A stretch of DNA of 42,405 nt from NCBI RefSeq assembly GCF_024448165.1, contig NZ_JAMOLN010000072.1:1-42405 (forward strand), given 5' to 3'. Made by a program: the position numbers and the translations under genes. Below the pieces are notes generated by a model that ran no database searches, was not told where the DNA came from, and saw only the letters and a list, made by a program, of their open reading frames with translations. This document shows, piece by piece, positions 7,205 through 15,543 of this stretch (its first letter is position 1; every line of letters begins with the position of its first letter). Source of the DNA: Streptomyces longispororuber. GTDB lineage: Bacteria > Actinomycetota > Actinomycetes > Streptomycetales > Streptomycetaceae.

Positions 7205-8254
7205 TCAAGTCGCTTGGCTCAGTGGGACGTTGTGCCGTCGGTGCCAGTGCAGCAGGACCCGGCTGCCGGGCAGGGCGAGGGCGTCGGCGGCGGTGGTGTC
7301 CAGGTTCTGCCGTACGACGACGAAGCGCACCCCCGCGTCGGTGTCGACGACGACGCGGGTGCTGTCCCCGAGGTACACGGCGTCGGCGACGGTGCCGTGC
7401 ACCGCGCTGTGGTCGGCCCGATCGTGCTCCCCGTCGGCGTCGAGGACCCGGATCTTCTCCGGTCTGACGCCGAACGTCCCTGGTTTCCCCACGATCAGCT
7501 CGGCGGCCCGGCCGGTGAGGGTGTTGGAGGTGCCGACGAAGGACGCCACGAACGCGGAGGCGGGCGACTCGTACAACTCCCCCGGGGTGCCGACCTGTTC
7601 GACGCGTCCGGCGTTCAGGACGGCGACGCGGTCGCTGAGCGCCAGGGCCTCCGCCTGGTCATGGGTGACGAGGACGAAGGTGATGCCGGCGTCGCGCTGC
7701 AGTTCCTTCAGTTCGGTCTGCATCTGTTCGCGCAGCTTCAGGTCGAGGGCGCCGAGCGGTTCGTCGAGCAGCAGGACCCTCGGCCGGACGACCAACGCCC
7801 GGGCCAGGGCGACGCGTTGACGCTGCCCGCCGGAGAGCCGGCTCGGCCTGCGGGCGCCGAACCCTTCGAGGCGGACGGAGGCGAGGGCGGCGCGGGCCCG
7901 CTCGGCCTGCTCCCTGCGGGAGGCGCCGCGGACCTTCAGCCCGTAGGCGATGTTCTGCTCGACCGTCATGTGCGGGAAGAGCGCGTAGTCCTGGAAGACG
8001 GTGGTGACGTCGCGCTCGAAGGGTGCGCGGCGGGTCACGTCCTCGCCCGCGAGGGTGACCGTGCCGCTCGTCGGGGTCTCGAACCCGGCGATCAGTCGCA
8101 GCACCGTCGTCTTGCCGGACCCCGACGGGCCGAGCAGCGAGAAGAATTCGCCCTCGGCGACATCCAGTTCGACGCCATCGACGGCGGGTACGTCCCCGAA
8201 GGACTTGCGCAGGCCGCGCAGGGTGATCGCAGTGGTCCCGTTGCCCGTAGCCAT
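7205..8254 (-). CDS. ABC importer ATP-binding protein, PotA type
   Basis: 349 residues, normal for PotA/MalK-like ATPases with a C-terminal TOBE regulatory domain. Walker A GPSGSGKTT is at residues 42-50, the Q-loop glutamine at 88, signature LSGGQ at 140-144 and Walker B VLLLDEP at 160-166, with the switch histidine in VTHDQAEAL. First gene of a four-gene leftward operon (ATPase, lipoprotein, PotB-like, PotC-like) ending at 4247. There is no Shine-Dalgarno before the ATG; a promoter whose start point falls close to the ATG suggests a leaderless transcript. Confidence 0.92.
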   Translation of the reverse strand: MATGNGTTAITLRGLRKSFGDVPAVDGVELDVAEGEFFSLLGPSGSGKTTVLRLIAGFETPTSGTVTLAGEDVTRRAPFERDVTTVFQDYALFPHMTVEQNIAYGLKVRGASRREQAERARAALASVRLEGFGARRPSRLSGGQRQRVALARALVVRPRVLLLDEPLGALDLKLREQMQTELKELQRDAGITFVLVTHDQAEALALSDRVAVLNAGRVEQVGTPGELYESPASAFVASFVGTSNTLTGRAAELIVGKPGTFGVRPEKIRVLDADGEHDRADHSAVHGTVADAVYLGDSTRVVVDTDAGVRFVVVRQNLDTTAADALALPGSRVLLHWHRRHNVPLSQAT

Positions 8255-8262
8255 ACGCGTAG

Positions 8263-8290
8263 ATCATGCACAGTTCAACGACTCCCACAA
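8263..8290 (-). promoter_or_regulatory. candidate promoter of the PotA-type operon
   Basis: Minus-strand TTGTGG (8290-8285), 16 bases and CATGAT (8268-8263) lie so close to the ATG at 8254 that transcription would begin at or within about two bases of it. Both hexamers are imperfect. Confidence 0.35.
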
Positions 8291-8442
8291 GACCGCGTGC
8301 CCTTTTCGGTACGGCCTGTCCGGATCCCTCGGTACTTGAGACTCCGATGACCTCGCGTTCCCGGTCCGTTCAACTCACCTTCGCTGTGCGTGACTTATGC
8401 GCTCCCTATGGTCCTTGGGGCTTGCGACAAGAAGGGTGGCTC

Positions 8443-9516
8443 ATGGACAGACCGCTCGCCATACGGGCACGAGGCATCACCAGGCACTTCGGCGACGTCG
8501 TCGCTCTGGACGGCATCGATCTGGAGGTGGCGCGGGGACGCGTGCACGGCCTGGTCGGGCCGAACGGCGCCGGCAAGACGACGTTGCTCGGGCTGCTGCT
8601 CGGGCTGGCCACCGCGGACGGCGGCACCCTGGAGATCCTCGGCGCGCCGGTCGGCCGGGGACTGGCCGCTCCTGCCGGGGTCGCGGGGTTCGTGGACGGA
8701 CCGGGGCTCTATCCGTCCCTCACCGCACGGCAGAACCTCTCCTCGCTCGCCGCGCTGCACGGCCGTGATCCGCGCTCCCCCGCGATCGACGACGCGCTCG
8801 ACCAGGTCGGCCTCACCGATGTCGCCGACGACCGCACCCGGGGCTTCTCCCTCGGCATGCGCCAGCGCCTCGGTCTCGCCGCGGCGCTGCTCACCGAGCC
8901 CCGGCTGCTGATCCTCGACGAGCCCGCCAACGGCCTGGACCCGGCGGGCAAACGGCACGTCCACCGCGTCCTGACCCGGCTCGCGGCGGCCGGTACCGCC
9001 GTCGTGCTGTCGAGCCACCGGATGGACGACCTGGAGGCCCTCTGCTCCGAGGTCACCCTCCTCGCCACGGGCCGCGTCGTCTTCTCCGGCCCCCTGGCCG
9101 AACTGGCCGCGGCCAACCGCGAACTCGACTACCGCCTGCGCACGTCCGACCCGGCGGCCGCCCGCCGCGTGGCCGCCGACACGTCGGGCATCCACCTCGT
9201 GGAACCGACGGAACCGACGGAACCGGCCGAGTCGACGGAACCGGCGCAGGCGGCGCAGGCGCTCGTCGTCCGCGCGCTGACGCCCGCCCTCGACGACCTG
9301 GTGACCCGGCTGGTGAAGGCGGGCGTCGCCCTGCGCGAACTGGCGCCGGTGGTCTCGCCACTGGAGGCGGCGTTCCTGGCCCTGACCGGCCCGGGCGAGG
9401 CGTCACGAGAACCGGCCGGCCCACCCGCCGACGCACCGGCCGACGAACCAGCGGGCGCACCGGCCACCGCACCGGCCATCGCACCGGCAGGCGCAGCGCA
9501 GGAGGCCACCCGATGA
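8443..9516 (+). CDS. ABC exporter ATP-binding protein with Pro/Ala-rich C-terminal tail
   Basis: 357 residues from ATG 8443 with GAAGGG upstream. Walker A GPNGAGKTT is at residues 39-47, with the signature in GFSLGMRQRLGL, Walker B LLILDEPANGLDP and switch histidine in SSHRMDD. This is the single-domain ATPase of an ABC-2 type exporter. After the nucleotide-binding domain there is a run of EPT repeats (from residue ~254), and the last ~35 residues are Pro/Ala/Glu-rich (APADEPAGAPATAPAIAPAG), unlike the compact usual ending. It overlaps the permease gene by 4 bases (ATGA), so the two are translationally coupled. Cargo is unknown. Confidence 0.9.
   Translation: MDRPLAIRARGITRHFGDVVALDGIDLEVARGRVHGLVGPNGAGKTTLLGLLLGLATADGGTLEILGAPVGRGLAAPAGVAGFVDGPGLYPSLTARQNLSSLAALHGRDPRSPAIDDALDQVGLTDVADDRTRGFSLGMRQRLGLAAALLTEPRLLILDEPANGLDPAGKRHVHRVLTRLAAAGTAVVLSSHRMDDLEALCSEVTLLATGRVVFSGPLAELAAANRELDYRLRTSDPAAARRVAADTSGIHLVEPTEPTEPAESTEPAQAAQALVVRALTPALDDLVTRLVKAGVALRELAPVVSPLEAAFLALTGPGEASREPAGPPADAPADEPAGAPATAPAIAPAGAAQEATR
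9202..9245 (+). repeat. in-frame 9-bp repeats coding for EPT/EPA
   Basis: Three successive GAACCGACG/GAACCGGCC units, one diverged unit and a further GAACCGGCG unit encode E-P-T/A triplets inside the ABC ATPase. The unit length is a multiple of three, so expansion or contraction would keep the frame. Confidence 0.7.
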
Positions 9517-10892
9517 CCGCCGTCCTCCCTTCGGACGCTCCCGACGCCCCCGCCGCTCCCGACAACGTTGCCGCGCCCCGCCGCGTCCCGGTGACCCGCG
9601 GCTTCCGGTTCGAGGTCGTCAAGCTGGTGTCGCAGTGGCGGATCCGGCTGATCGTGCTGGTGTGCTGGGTGGCGCCCGCCCTGTTCGTCGCGGCCGTGAG
9701 CCAGCAGAGTTCGCTGCCCGTCGACACCCTCTTCGGGCGCTGGATGCACGCCACCGGGTGGGCCGGGCCGCTGGTCATGCTCGGGTTCGCCGGGAGCTGG
9801 GCGCTGCCGCTCGTGACCTCCGTCGTCGCGGGGGACGTGTTCGCGGCCGAGGACCGGCTCGGCACCTGGCGGCACCTGCTGGTCGCCGTGCGCTCGCCGG
9901 GCCGGATCTTCGTGGCCAAGTCGCTGGCCAGCCTCGTCGTGATCCTGGTCCTGGTGGCCGGGCTCGTCGTGTCCAGCACGGCCGGCGGGCTGCTGACCGT
10001 CGGGAACCATCCGCTGGTCGGCCTCGACGGCCACGTGCTGACGGCGTCGGACGCGGCCGGGAAGGTGCTGCTCGCGTGGGCCTGCGCACTCGCCCCGACG
10101 CTGGCCCTGTCCGCGATCGGACTGCTCGGGTCCGTCGCGCTCGGCCGGTCGCCGATGGGGCTGCTGCTCCCCGCGCTGGTGGCGCTCGCGATGCAGCTCG
10201 GGCAGATGCTGCCGCTGCCCGTCGCCGTACGGCTCGCGCTGCCCGGGTACGCCTTCATCTCCTGGAACGGCCTCTTCACCGGGCCCCAGCAGCTCGGGCC
10301 GCTGCTGATCGGCATCGCGGTCTCCCTGGTGTGGGCGGTGGCCGCGACGGCGCTCGCGTACGTCCTGTTCGTACGGCGGGACTTCACCAACCTCACCGAC
10401 GACACCTCGGGGCGCCGGGCGCTCACCGTGGGCGCGCTGCCGCTGCTCGGCCTGGGCGTCGCGACGGTCGCGCTGGTCGCCGCCGCGACCCCGGCGACCG
10501 GTTCCGGGATCACGCAGGACAAGGTGCAGCGCTCGGTCGCCACGGCGTTCGCGCACCTCTACGTCGTCCAGACCGAGGAACTGCACCGGCCCGCCGTCAC
10601 CGAGGCCCGGCTGCGGGCCACGGCGGCGTGCAACAAGGGCAGCGTCCGGGTCGACGCCGAGGGCCCGGGCAACGACTGGCGCTGCGTCGTCTCCTGGCAC
10701 CTGCCCGGCACCGCCGCCACCGGGCAGGCGATCTACCAGCTGGACGTCACCGCCGACGGGCGGTTCGTGGCCGACGGCGACGGGCCGAAGGAAGTCAACG
10801 GCTACTTCCTGGTGCGCACCCCGACCGGGGACGGACCGAACCCGCTGTGGCAGTTCGACGCCAACGTCGAGCTGCTGAAGGCCACTTCGTGA
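9513..10892 (+). CDS. ABC exporter permease with extracytoplasmic C-terminal domain
   Basis: 459 residues. Several hydrophobic segments follow a short cytoplasmic N-terminus (around residues 49-66, 80-105, 143-165, 185-215, 255-285 and 310-325). From about residue 330 the chain becomes soluble (SVATAFAHLYVVQTEELHRPAVTE, then VSWHLPGTAATGQAIYQLDVTADGRFVADGDGP), probably outside the membrane. The partner ATPase is encoded immediately upstream with a 4-base overlap. The stop codon overlaps a GTG that could begin the next gene. An ABC-2 like export role is inferred from the pairing; the C-terminal domain is not one I recognise. Confidence 0.78.
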   Translation: MTAVLPSDAPDAPAAPDNVAAPRRVPVTRGFRFEVVKLVSQWRIRLIVLVCWVAPALFVAAVSQQSSLPVDTLFGRWMHATGWAGPLVMLGFAGSWALPLVTSVVAGDVFAAEDRLGTWRHLLVAVRSPGRIFVAKSLASLVVILVLVAGLVVSSTAGGLLTVGNHPLVGLDGHVLTASDAAGKVLLAWACALAPTLALSAIGLLGSVALGRSPMGLLLPALVALAMQLGQMLPLPVAVRLALPGYAFISWNGLFTGPQQLGPLLIGIAVSLVWAVAATALAYVLFVRRDFTNLTDDTSGRRALTVGALPLLGLGVATVALVAAATPATGSGITQDKVQRSVATAFAHLYVVQTEELHRPAVTEARLRATAACNKGSVRVDAEGPGNDWRCVVSWHLPGTAATGQAIYQLDVTADGRFVADGDGPKEVNGYFLVRTPTGDGPNPLWQFDANVELLKATS

Positions 10893-10939
10893 CGGAGGGC
10901 CACCACGTGACGGAGCACCGCTTCGTGACGGAGCACCGA
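10886..10939 (+). repeat. three tandem 18-bp repeats at a gene junction
   Basis: Units at 10886-10903, 10904-10921 and 10922-10939 share the core CGTGACGGAG. In the frame of the next gene each unit reads like (F/H)VTE(G/H)(H/R), and each contains an in-frame GTG. The first GTG (10889) overlaps the permease stop as GTGA. The repeats therefore offer up to three alternative upstream starts to the next gene. Confidence 0.75.
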
Positions 10940-10954
10940 AGAAGGGATGCCACC

Positions 10955-13712
10955 ATGCAGGTAACACGCCATCGCAGGCGTGTCGAGGAGGCCCGTACGG
11001 GCTTCCTCGCCAGACGCGTCGGCCGCCGCAAACCCCTGGTCGTCACCGGTGTCACGGCGCTCGCCCTGACCGCCGCCGGCGCCGCGTTCGCCTCGACGGA
11101 CCAGTTCGGCCACGACCAGGTGGGCCAGGTCACCCGGGACGGCCAGGTCATCTCCAGCGACCAGTACATAGCCCCGTACGGCGACCGGCTCGTCCTCAAC
11201 AGCGGCAAGATCATGTCGTCCTCGGTCAGCCCCGACGGCACGCACCTCGCGGCGTCGGTCACCGACGGCGGCGCCGCGCTGTCCATCGTGGACCTCAAGA
11301 CGTGGAAGGAGCAGCAGCTCGTCGGCACGGCCGCGACGTCGAACCCGAAGATCGCGAGCAACAGCGTGGGCCAGGAAGGCCCGACGTACTCGCCCGACGG
11401 CAAGCAGCTGTGGCTCGGCCAGACCGACGGCTACACCCGGTTCACGGTGAACGACGACGGCAGCGTCAGCGCCCCGACGACCGTCGCGATCCCGGCCGAC
11501 GGGCCCAAGCACGCGCTGGTCGGCGAGCCGGTGTTCGCCGCCGACGGCTCGACCGTGTACGCCGCGGTCAACGGGCAGAACCGGGTCGTCGCCCTGGACG
11601 CGGCGACCGGTGCGATCAAGCAGAGCTGGAACGTCGGCAACGCGCCGCGCGACCTGGCCCTGGTCGGCGACAAGCTGTACGTCAGCAACGAGGGCGGCCG
11701 CCCGGCGAAGCCCGGCGACACCACCATCAACTCGTACAACACGCAGGTCCCGGCCGACCCGAAGACCGCGGCCACCACCACCGGCACGGTCAGCGTCATC
11801 GACCTGGCGAAGCCGGACGCCGCGCCCGCGGGCATCACCGTCGGTCTGCACCCGACGGCGCTGTACGCGAAGAAGGGCGCCCTGTTCGTCACCAACACGG
11901 CGACGAACGATGTGTCGGTCATCGACACCGCCAAGGACAAGGTCGTCCAGACGATCTCCACGAAGCCGTGGCCCGAGGCGTCGGTGGGCTACGAGCCCGA
12001 CGCGGTGACGCTCACCGGCGACGGCCGCCTCCTGGTGACGCTCGGCCGCGCCAACGCAGTCGCCGTCTACCGGTACAGCACCCCGCAGGAGCCGGTGAGC
12101 TACGTCGGTCTGCTGCCGACGGACTACTTCCCGTCGGAGATCGCCACGGTCGGCGACCAGGTCGTCGTCTCCAACACCCGTGGCGTCGACGCCCGCAGGC
12201 CCACCACGAAGGCCGGGCACGCCACGCACGACACGACGGCGAGCGTGCAGCACTTCACACTGCCGAGCGACCGCGTCATCCGCTCCCAGACGTCCAAGGT
12301 CTTCCAACAGAACGGCTGGACGCGGGGCGCCGTCGAGAAGGCGAACGCCAGGCACCACGCGAAGCCGGTGCCGGTCCCGGTGCGGCTCGGCGACCCGTCG
12401 ACGATCAAGCACGTGTTCCTGATCGTCAAGGAGAACCGGACCTACGACCAGCTCTTCGGCGACGTGCCGGAAGGGCGACGGCGATCCGGCGCTGGCCGAG
12501 TTCGGCGCGAACGTGACGCCGAACCAGCACGCCATGGCCGAGCAGTTCGGCCTCTACGACAACACGTACGACATCGGCACGAACTCGGCCGAGGGCCACA
12601 ACTGGCTGATGCAGGCGGACGACCCGGAGTACACCGAGTCGTCGGCCGGTGAGTACGCGCGCAGCTACGACACCGAGGACGACGCGCTGGGCCACCAGCG
12701 GACCGGGTTCCTGTGGACGGGCGCCCAGGACGCGGGCCGGTCCGTGCGGGACTTCGGCGAGTTCCACCAGTTCCTGACCAAGCCGGCCGACGCGAGCTGG
12801 CAGAACCTGTACTGCGACGCCAAGAACATGCGGTCGACCGGCGCGGACACCGCGTACGACCTGGTGTCGTCGTCGCCGATCCCGTCGCTCAACTCGGTGT
12901 CGGTGCCCGGCTTCGCGAAGTTCGACACCAGCGTGCCCGACATCTACCGGGCCGAGATCTGGAAGAAGGACTTCGCGAAGAACGGTCCGTCGAACCTGAA
13001 CATGTTCTGGCTCTCCAGCGACCACACCGGCGGCCCGGCGAACTCGCCCGCGCAGGTCGCGGACAACGACCTGGCGACCGGCCGGATCGTGGACACGATC
13101 TCGCACTCCAAGTACTGGAAGGACTCCGCGATCTTCGTGGTCGAGGACGACTCCCAGGCCGGTCTCGACCACGTCGACGGCCACCGCGCGCCGATCCAGA
13201 TCATCAGCCCCTGGGCGAAGCACGGCACCGTCGACAGCCGCTACTACTCGCAGATCACGATGATCCGCACGATCGAGCAGATCCTCGGGGTCCACCCGAT
13301 GAACCAGAAGGACAGCGCGGCGACGCCGATGGCGTCGGCCTTCACCAAGAAGCCCGACTACACGCCGTTCACCGCACTGCCCAACCGGGTGCCGCTCACC
13401 GACGGTCTGAAGACCCCGCCGGCGTGTGGCGTGGACACCCCGGCGGCCCAGGACCCGACCGCGGCGGCCGTGCCGTCGACGAAGGTCCCCGCGGCGCAGC
13501 GCGAGCTGGCCGCGCAGTGGGCCGGCTGGAAGGCGAAGCAGCGGCTGACCGGCCCGCACGCCGTGCCGGACTTCGCCAACCCGGCGCAGATGAACCACTT
13601 CACCTGGTACGAGACGCACGGCTGGTCGCGTCCGTACCCGGGCGAGAAGAAGCTGTACGCGCCCAAGGACGTCCCGGGCGCCTTCATCCCGTCGGCGGAG
13701 AACGACGGGTGA
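10955..13712 (+). pseudogene. bifunctional YncE-like beta-propeller / alkaline-phosphatase-superfamily phosphoesterase, interrupted by a frameshift
   Basis: The first part, from ATG 10955 (GAAGG upstream), encodes an N-terminal export signal (RRVGRRKPLVVTGVTALALTAAGAAFAS) and a YVTN/YncE-type propeller with repeated blocks such as VGNAPRDLALVGDKLYVSNEGG and TNTATNDVSVIDTAKDKVV. It then reaches the phosphoesterase motif KHVFLIVKENRTYDQLFGD. Directly after this, at GGG 12473-12475, the frame is lost. The expected continuation (GDGDPALAEFGANVTPNQHAMAEQFGLYDN) is in the next frame and runs to TGA 13710-13712, including FWLSSDHTGG and VVEDDSQAGLDHVDGHRAP. Removing one G restores a 918-residue protein. 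Intact members are secreted or surface proteins; the reaction is presumed phosphoester hydrolysis. Real mutation, sequencing error and programmed frameshifting cannot be separated here. A GTG at 10889, coupled to the permease stop, is an alternative start. Confidence 0.85.
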
Positions 13713-13717
13713 GCTAG

Positions 13718-14806
13718 CTAGGAGGACGGGTGGCCCGTGCGGGCCACCCGTCCCTTCTCGCCCGAGGCCCAGCACGCCCCGTCGGACGTGCAGTCCACGG
13801 TGTCGTACGAGCCGGTGTCCACGGTGCGCCAGGTGCGGCCCCCGTCGGCGGTGAGGTCGGTGCCGGTCGGGCCGACGGCGAGCGCCGCCGAGCGGGAGTG
13901 CGGGAGCCAGGCGACGCCCGAGCGGTAGGCGGGCGGCGCCGTGGCCGACGGGGTCCAGGTGCGCCCCGCGTCGCCGGTGACGGCGGCGGCGCGCGGCGAC
14001 GGCTGGTCGGCGCGGTAGTCGCCGCCGACGGCGATCCCGTGCGTACGGTCCCGGAAGGCGAGGCCGAAGACACCGCGCGCCGGGTCGCCGGCCGGGACCG
14101 GGGTGTCGGTGGCCGTCCAGGTCAGGCCACGGTCGCGGGAGTGCAGCACGCGTGCGGTCGCGCCCCCGCCGGTGGCCAGCCACACGTCCTTCGGGCCGGA
14201 CGCCACCAGGCACTGCCCGGACGCGGCGAAGCCGGCCTCACCGGTCTGTGCGGCCGGCATCCCGGCGCTGGGCAGCACCGTCCAGGAGCGGCCGCCGTCC
14301 CGGGTGGACAGGATGCGGTACTTGCCGTCGACCGGGTCGCTCATCGCGAGCCCGTTGCGGTGGTCGAAGAAGGTGACGCAGTCGTAGAACGCCTTCGCGT
14401 CGGGGTTGCGGAACGACTCGGTCCAGGTCGCCCCGCCGTCGTCCGTGCGGTAGATCCGGGAGGCGTCGCCCTCGCCGATCGCGAGGGCCACGGCGCGGCG
14501 GGCGTCGAAGGCCTCGATGTCGCGGAACTCCAGTTCGGCCGCGCCGGCCGGTGACACGGTCCGCCAGTGCGCGCCGCCGTCGGTGGTGCGCAGCACGGTG
14601 CCCTTCGAGCCGGCGACCCAGGCCGTGTGCCGGTCGACCGCGGCCAGGCCCCGGAACCGGACGTCCGTGCCGGTGTCCTTCAGGTCCCACACCGGCGTGC
14701 GGTCCGCGGCGGGTGCGGGTCCGGTGCCGAGCGCGACCGCGCCGAGCACCGCCGCTCCCAGCGCCGCCGCCGTGCGCACGGCCCTCACACGCCTCTTGCT
14801 GCTCAT
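13718..14806 (-). CDS. secreted BNR/Asp-box repeat protein (Ycf48-like propeller)
   Basis: 362 residues from ATG 14806; frames further upstream lack protein character, and starting here gives a good Sec signal (MSSKRRVRAVRTAAALGAAVLGAVALG, cleavage near APAAD). The mature protein repeats the Asp-box pattern: TTDGGAHWRTV, TDDGGATWTES, TRDGGRSWTVL, SRDRGLTWTAT, TGDAGRTWTPS and TADGGRTWRTV, about one per 40-60 residues. This is a sialidase-like or Ycf48-like beta-propeller. No sialidase catalytic set is evident. A binding or scaffolding role outside the cell is plausible. An alternative ATG at 14824 adds six residues. It is divergent from the SsgA-like gene. Confidence 0.82.
   Translation of the reverse strand: MSSKRRVRAVRTAAALGAAVLGAVALGTGPAPAADRTPVWDLKDTGTDVRFRGLAAVDRHTAWVAGSKGTVLRTTDGGAHWRTVSPAGAAELEFRDIEAFDARRAVALAIGEGDASRIYRTDDGGATWTESFRNPDAKAFYDCVTFFDHRNGLAMSDPVDGKYRILSTRDGGRSWTVLPSAGMPAAQTGEAGFAASGQCLVASGPKDVWLATGGGATARVLHSRDRGLTWTATDTPVPAGDPARGVFGLAFRDRTHGIAVGGDYRADQPSPRAAAVTGDAGRTWTPSATAPPAYRSGVAWLPHSRSAALAVGPTGTDLTADGGRTWRTVDTGSYDTVDCTSDGACWASGEKGRVARTGHPSS
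13724..13753. terminator. bidirectional terminator hairpin between convergent genes
   Basis: GGACGGGTGGCCCG (13724-13737) and its exact complement CGGGCCACCCGTCC (13740-13753) form a 14-bp GC-rich stem around two bases. It lies 11 bases after the phosphoesterase stop and inside the last codons of the convergent BNR gene. There is no long T run on the plus strand. Confidence 0.7.
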
Positions 14807-15005
14807 GTCCCTCAGTCCCCTCATGGCGCGCGAAGCTAGCCCACTCCCCCGGCGGCGTCCAGAGCACCATGGTTGAAACCGGTGACAGAGGTCACTCGAT
14901 TTTCGTCCGGCTTCAGGTGCACGGATTTCCTCGTTCCGTCGTCTATTCAAGTGGGCGGTCAGAGCATCCGTCGTCCTCGGTCCAGTCGTCACAAGGGAGC
15001 AGGCG

Positions 15006-15422
15006 TTGTCCATCGTCATCGAGCAAGCCGTCGAGGCCCGTCTCGTCGCCGCCGCCCCGCGCATGGCGAGCATCCCCGCGACCCTGCGCTACGACGCCCG
15101 TGACCCGTTCGCCGTGTGCATGGCCTTCCCGGCCCCGGCCACGCTCGAAGGCGTCGAGGTGTGCTGGACGTTCGCCCGCGATCTGCTGGCCGGCGGGGTG
15201 ACCGAGTCCGTCGGCTCCGGTGACGTGCGCGTGCGGCCGTACGGGTACGACCGGACGGTCCTGGAGTTCCACGCCGTGGAGGGCACGGCGATCGTGCACG
15301 TGCGCACGGGCGAGCTGCGGCAGTTCCTGGACGACACGACCCGGCTGGTGCCGGCCGGCGACGAGGGGCTGCACGTGGACGTGGACGGCGATCTGGCGGA
15401 GCTGCTGCGGGACGCGTACTGA
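15006..15422 (+). CDS. SsgA-family sporulation/cell division regulator (SALP)
   Basis: 138 residues from a TTG at 15006 preceded by GGGAGCAGG; the next in-frame ATG (15063) would remove a conserved N-terminal strand. The pattern IPATLRYDARDPFAVCMAF, then VEVCWTFARDLLAGGVTESVGSGDVRVRP, then LRQFLDDTTRLVPAGDE, is that of SsgA-like proteins. These are restricted to morphologically complex actinobacteria and steer septum placement, FtsZ recruitment and spore-wall maturation. Which of the several Streptomyces paralogues this is cannot be decided without alignment. It is read in the same direction as the operon that starts 122 bases downstream. Confidence 0.9.
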   Translation: MSIVIEQAVEARLVAAAPRMASIPATLRYDARDPFAVCMAFPAPATLEGVEVCWTFARDLLAGGVTESVGSGDVRVRPYGYDRTVLEFHAVEGTAIVHVRTGELRQFLDDTTRLVPAGDEGLHVDVDGDLAELLRDAY

Positions 15423-15485
15423 GCGGTCGCGGTTCCCTCCGGGTCCGTGTTCCCCGTCCTGTGGCCCTGCGTTGTCCGCAAGGTG

Positions 15486-15503
15486 CCTGACATCGCTGTC
15501 AGG
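15486..15503. promoter_or_regulatory. inverted repeat upstream of the MoxR operon
   Basis: CCTGACA, 4 bases, TGTCAGG: a perfect 7-bp dyad located 40 bases before the first start codon of the operon and 63 bases after the SsgA-like stop. It could be an operator or a weak terminator; there is no T run. Confidence 0.4.
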
Positions 15504-15543
15504 GCGTGTTTGACTGCGGGAACAGATGTGCGGGGGAGGCACG

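Noticed and set aside
7164..7208. TTG 7208 as start of the binding-protein gene, coupled to the ATPase stop
   Set aside because: It would put 15 polar residues before the lipoprotein signal, whereas GTG 7163 has a good ribosome-binding site and a normal signal.
14882..14895. GTGAC-agag-GTCAC dyad upstream of the SsgA-like gene, considered as a BldD site
   Set aside because: The spacing is one base too short for the BldD consensus and the centre does not match.
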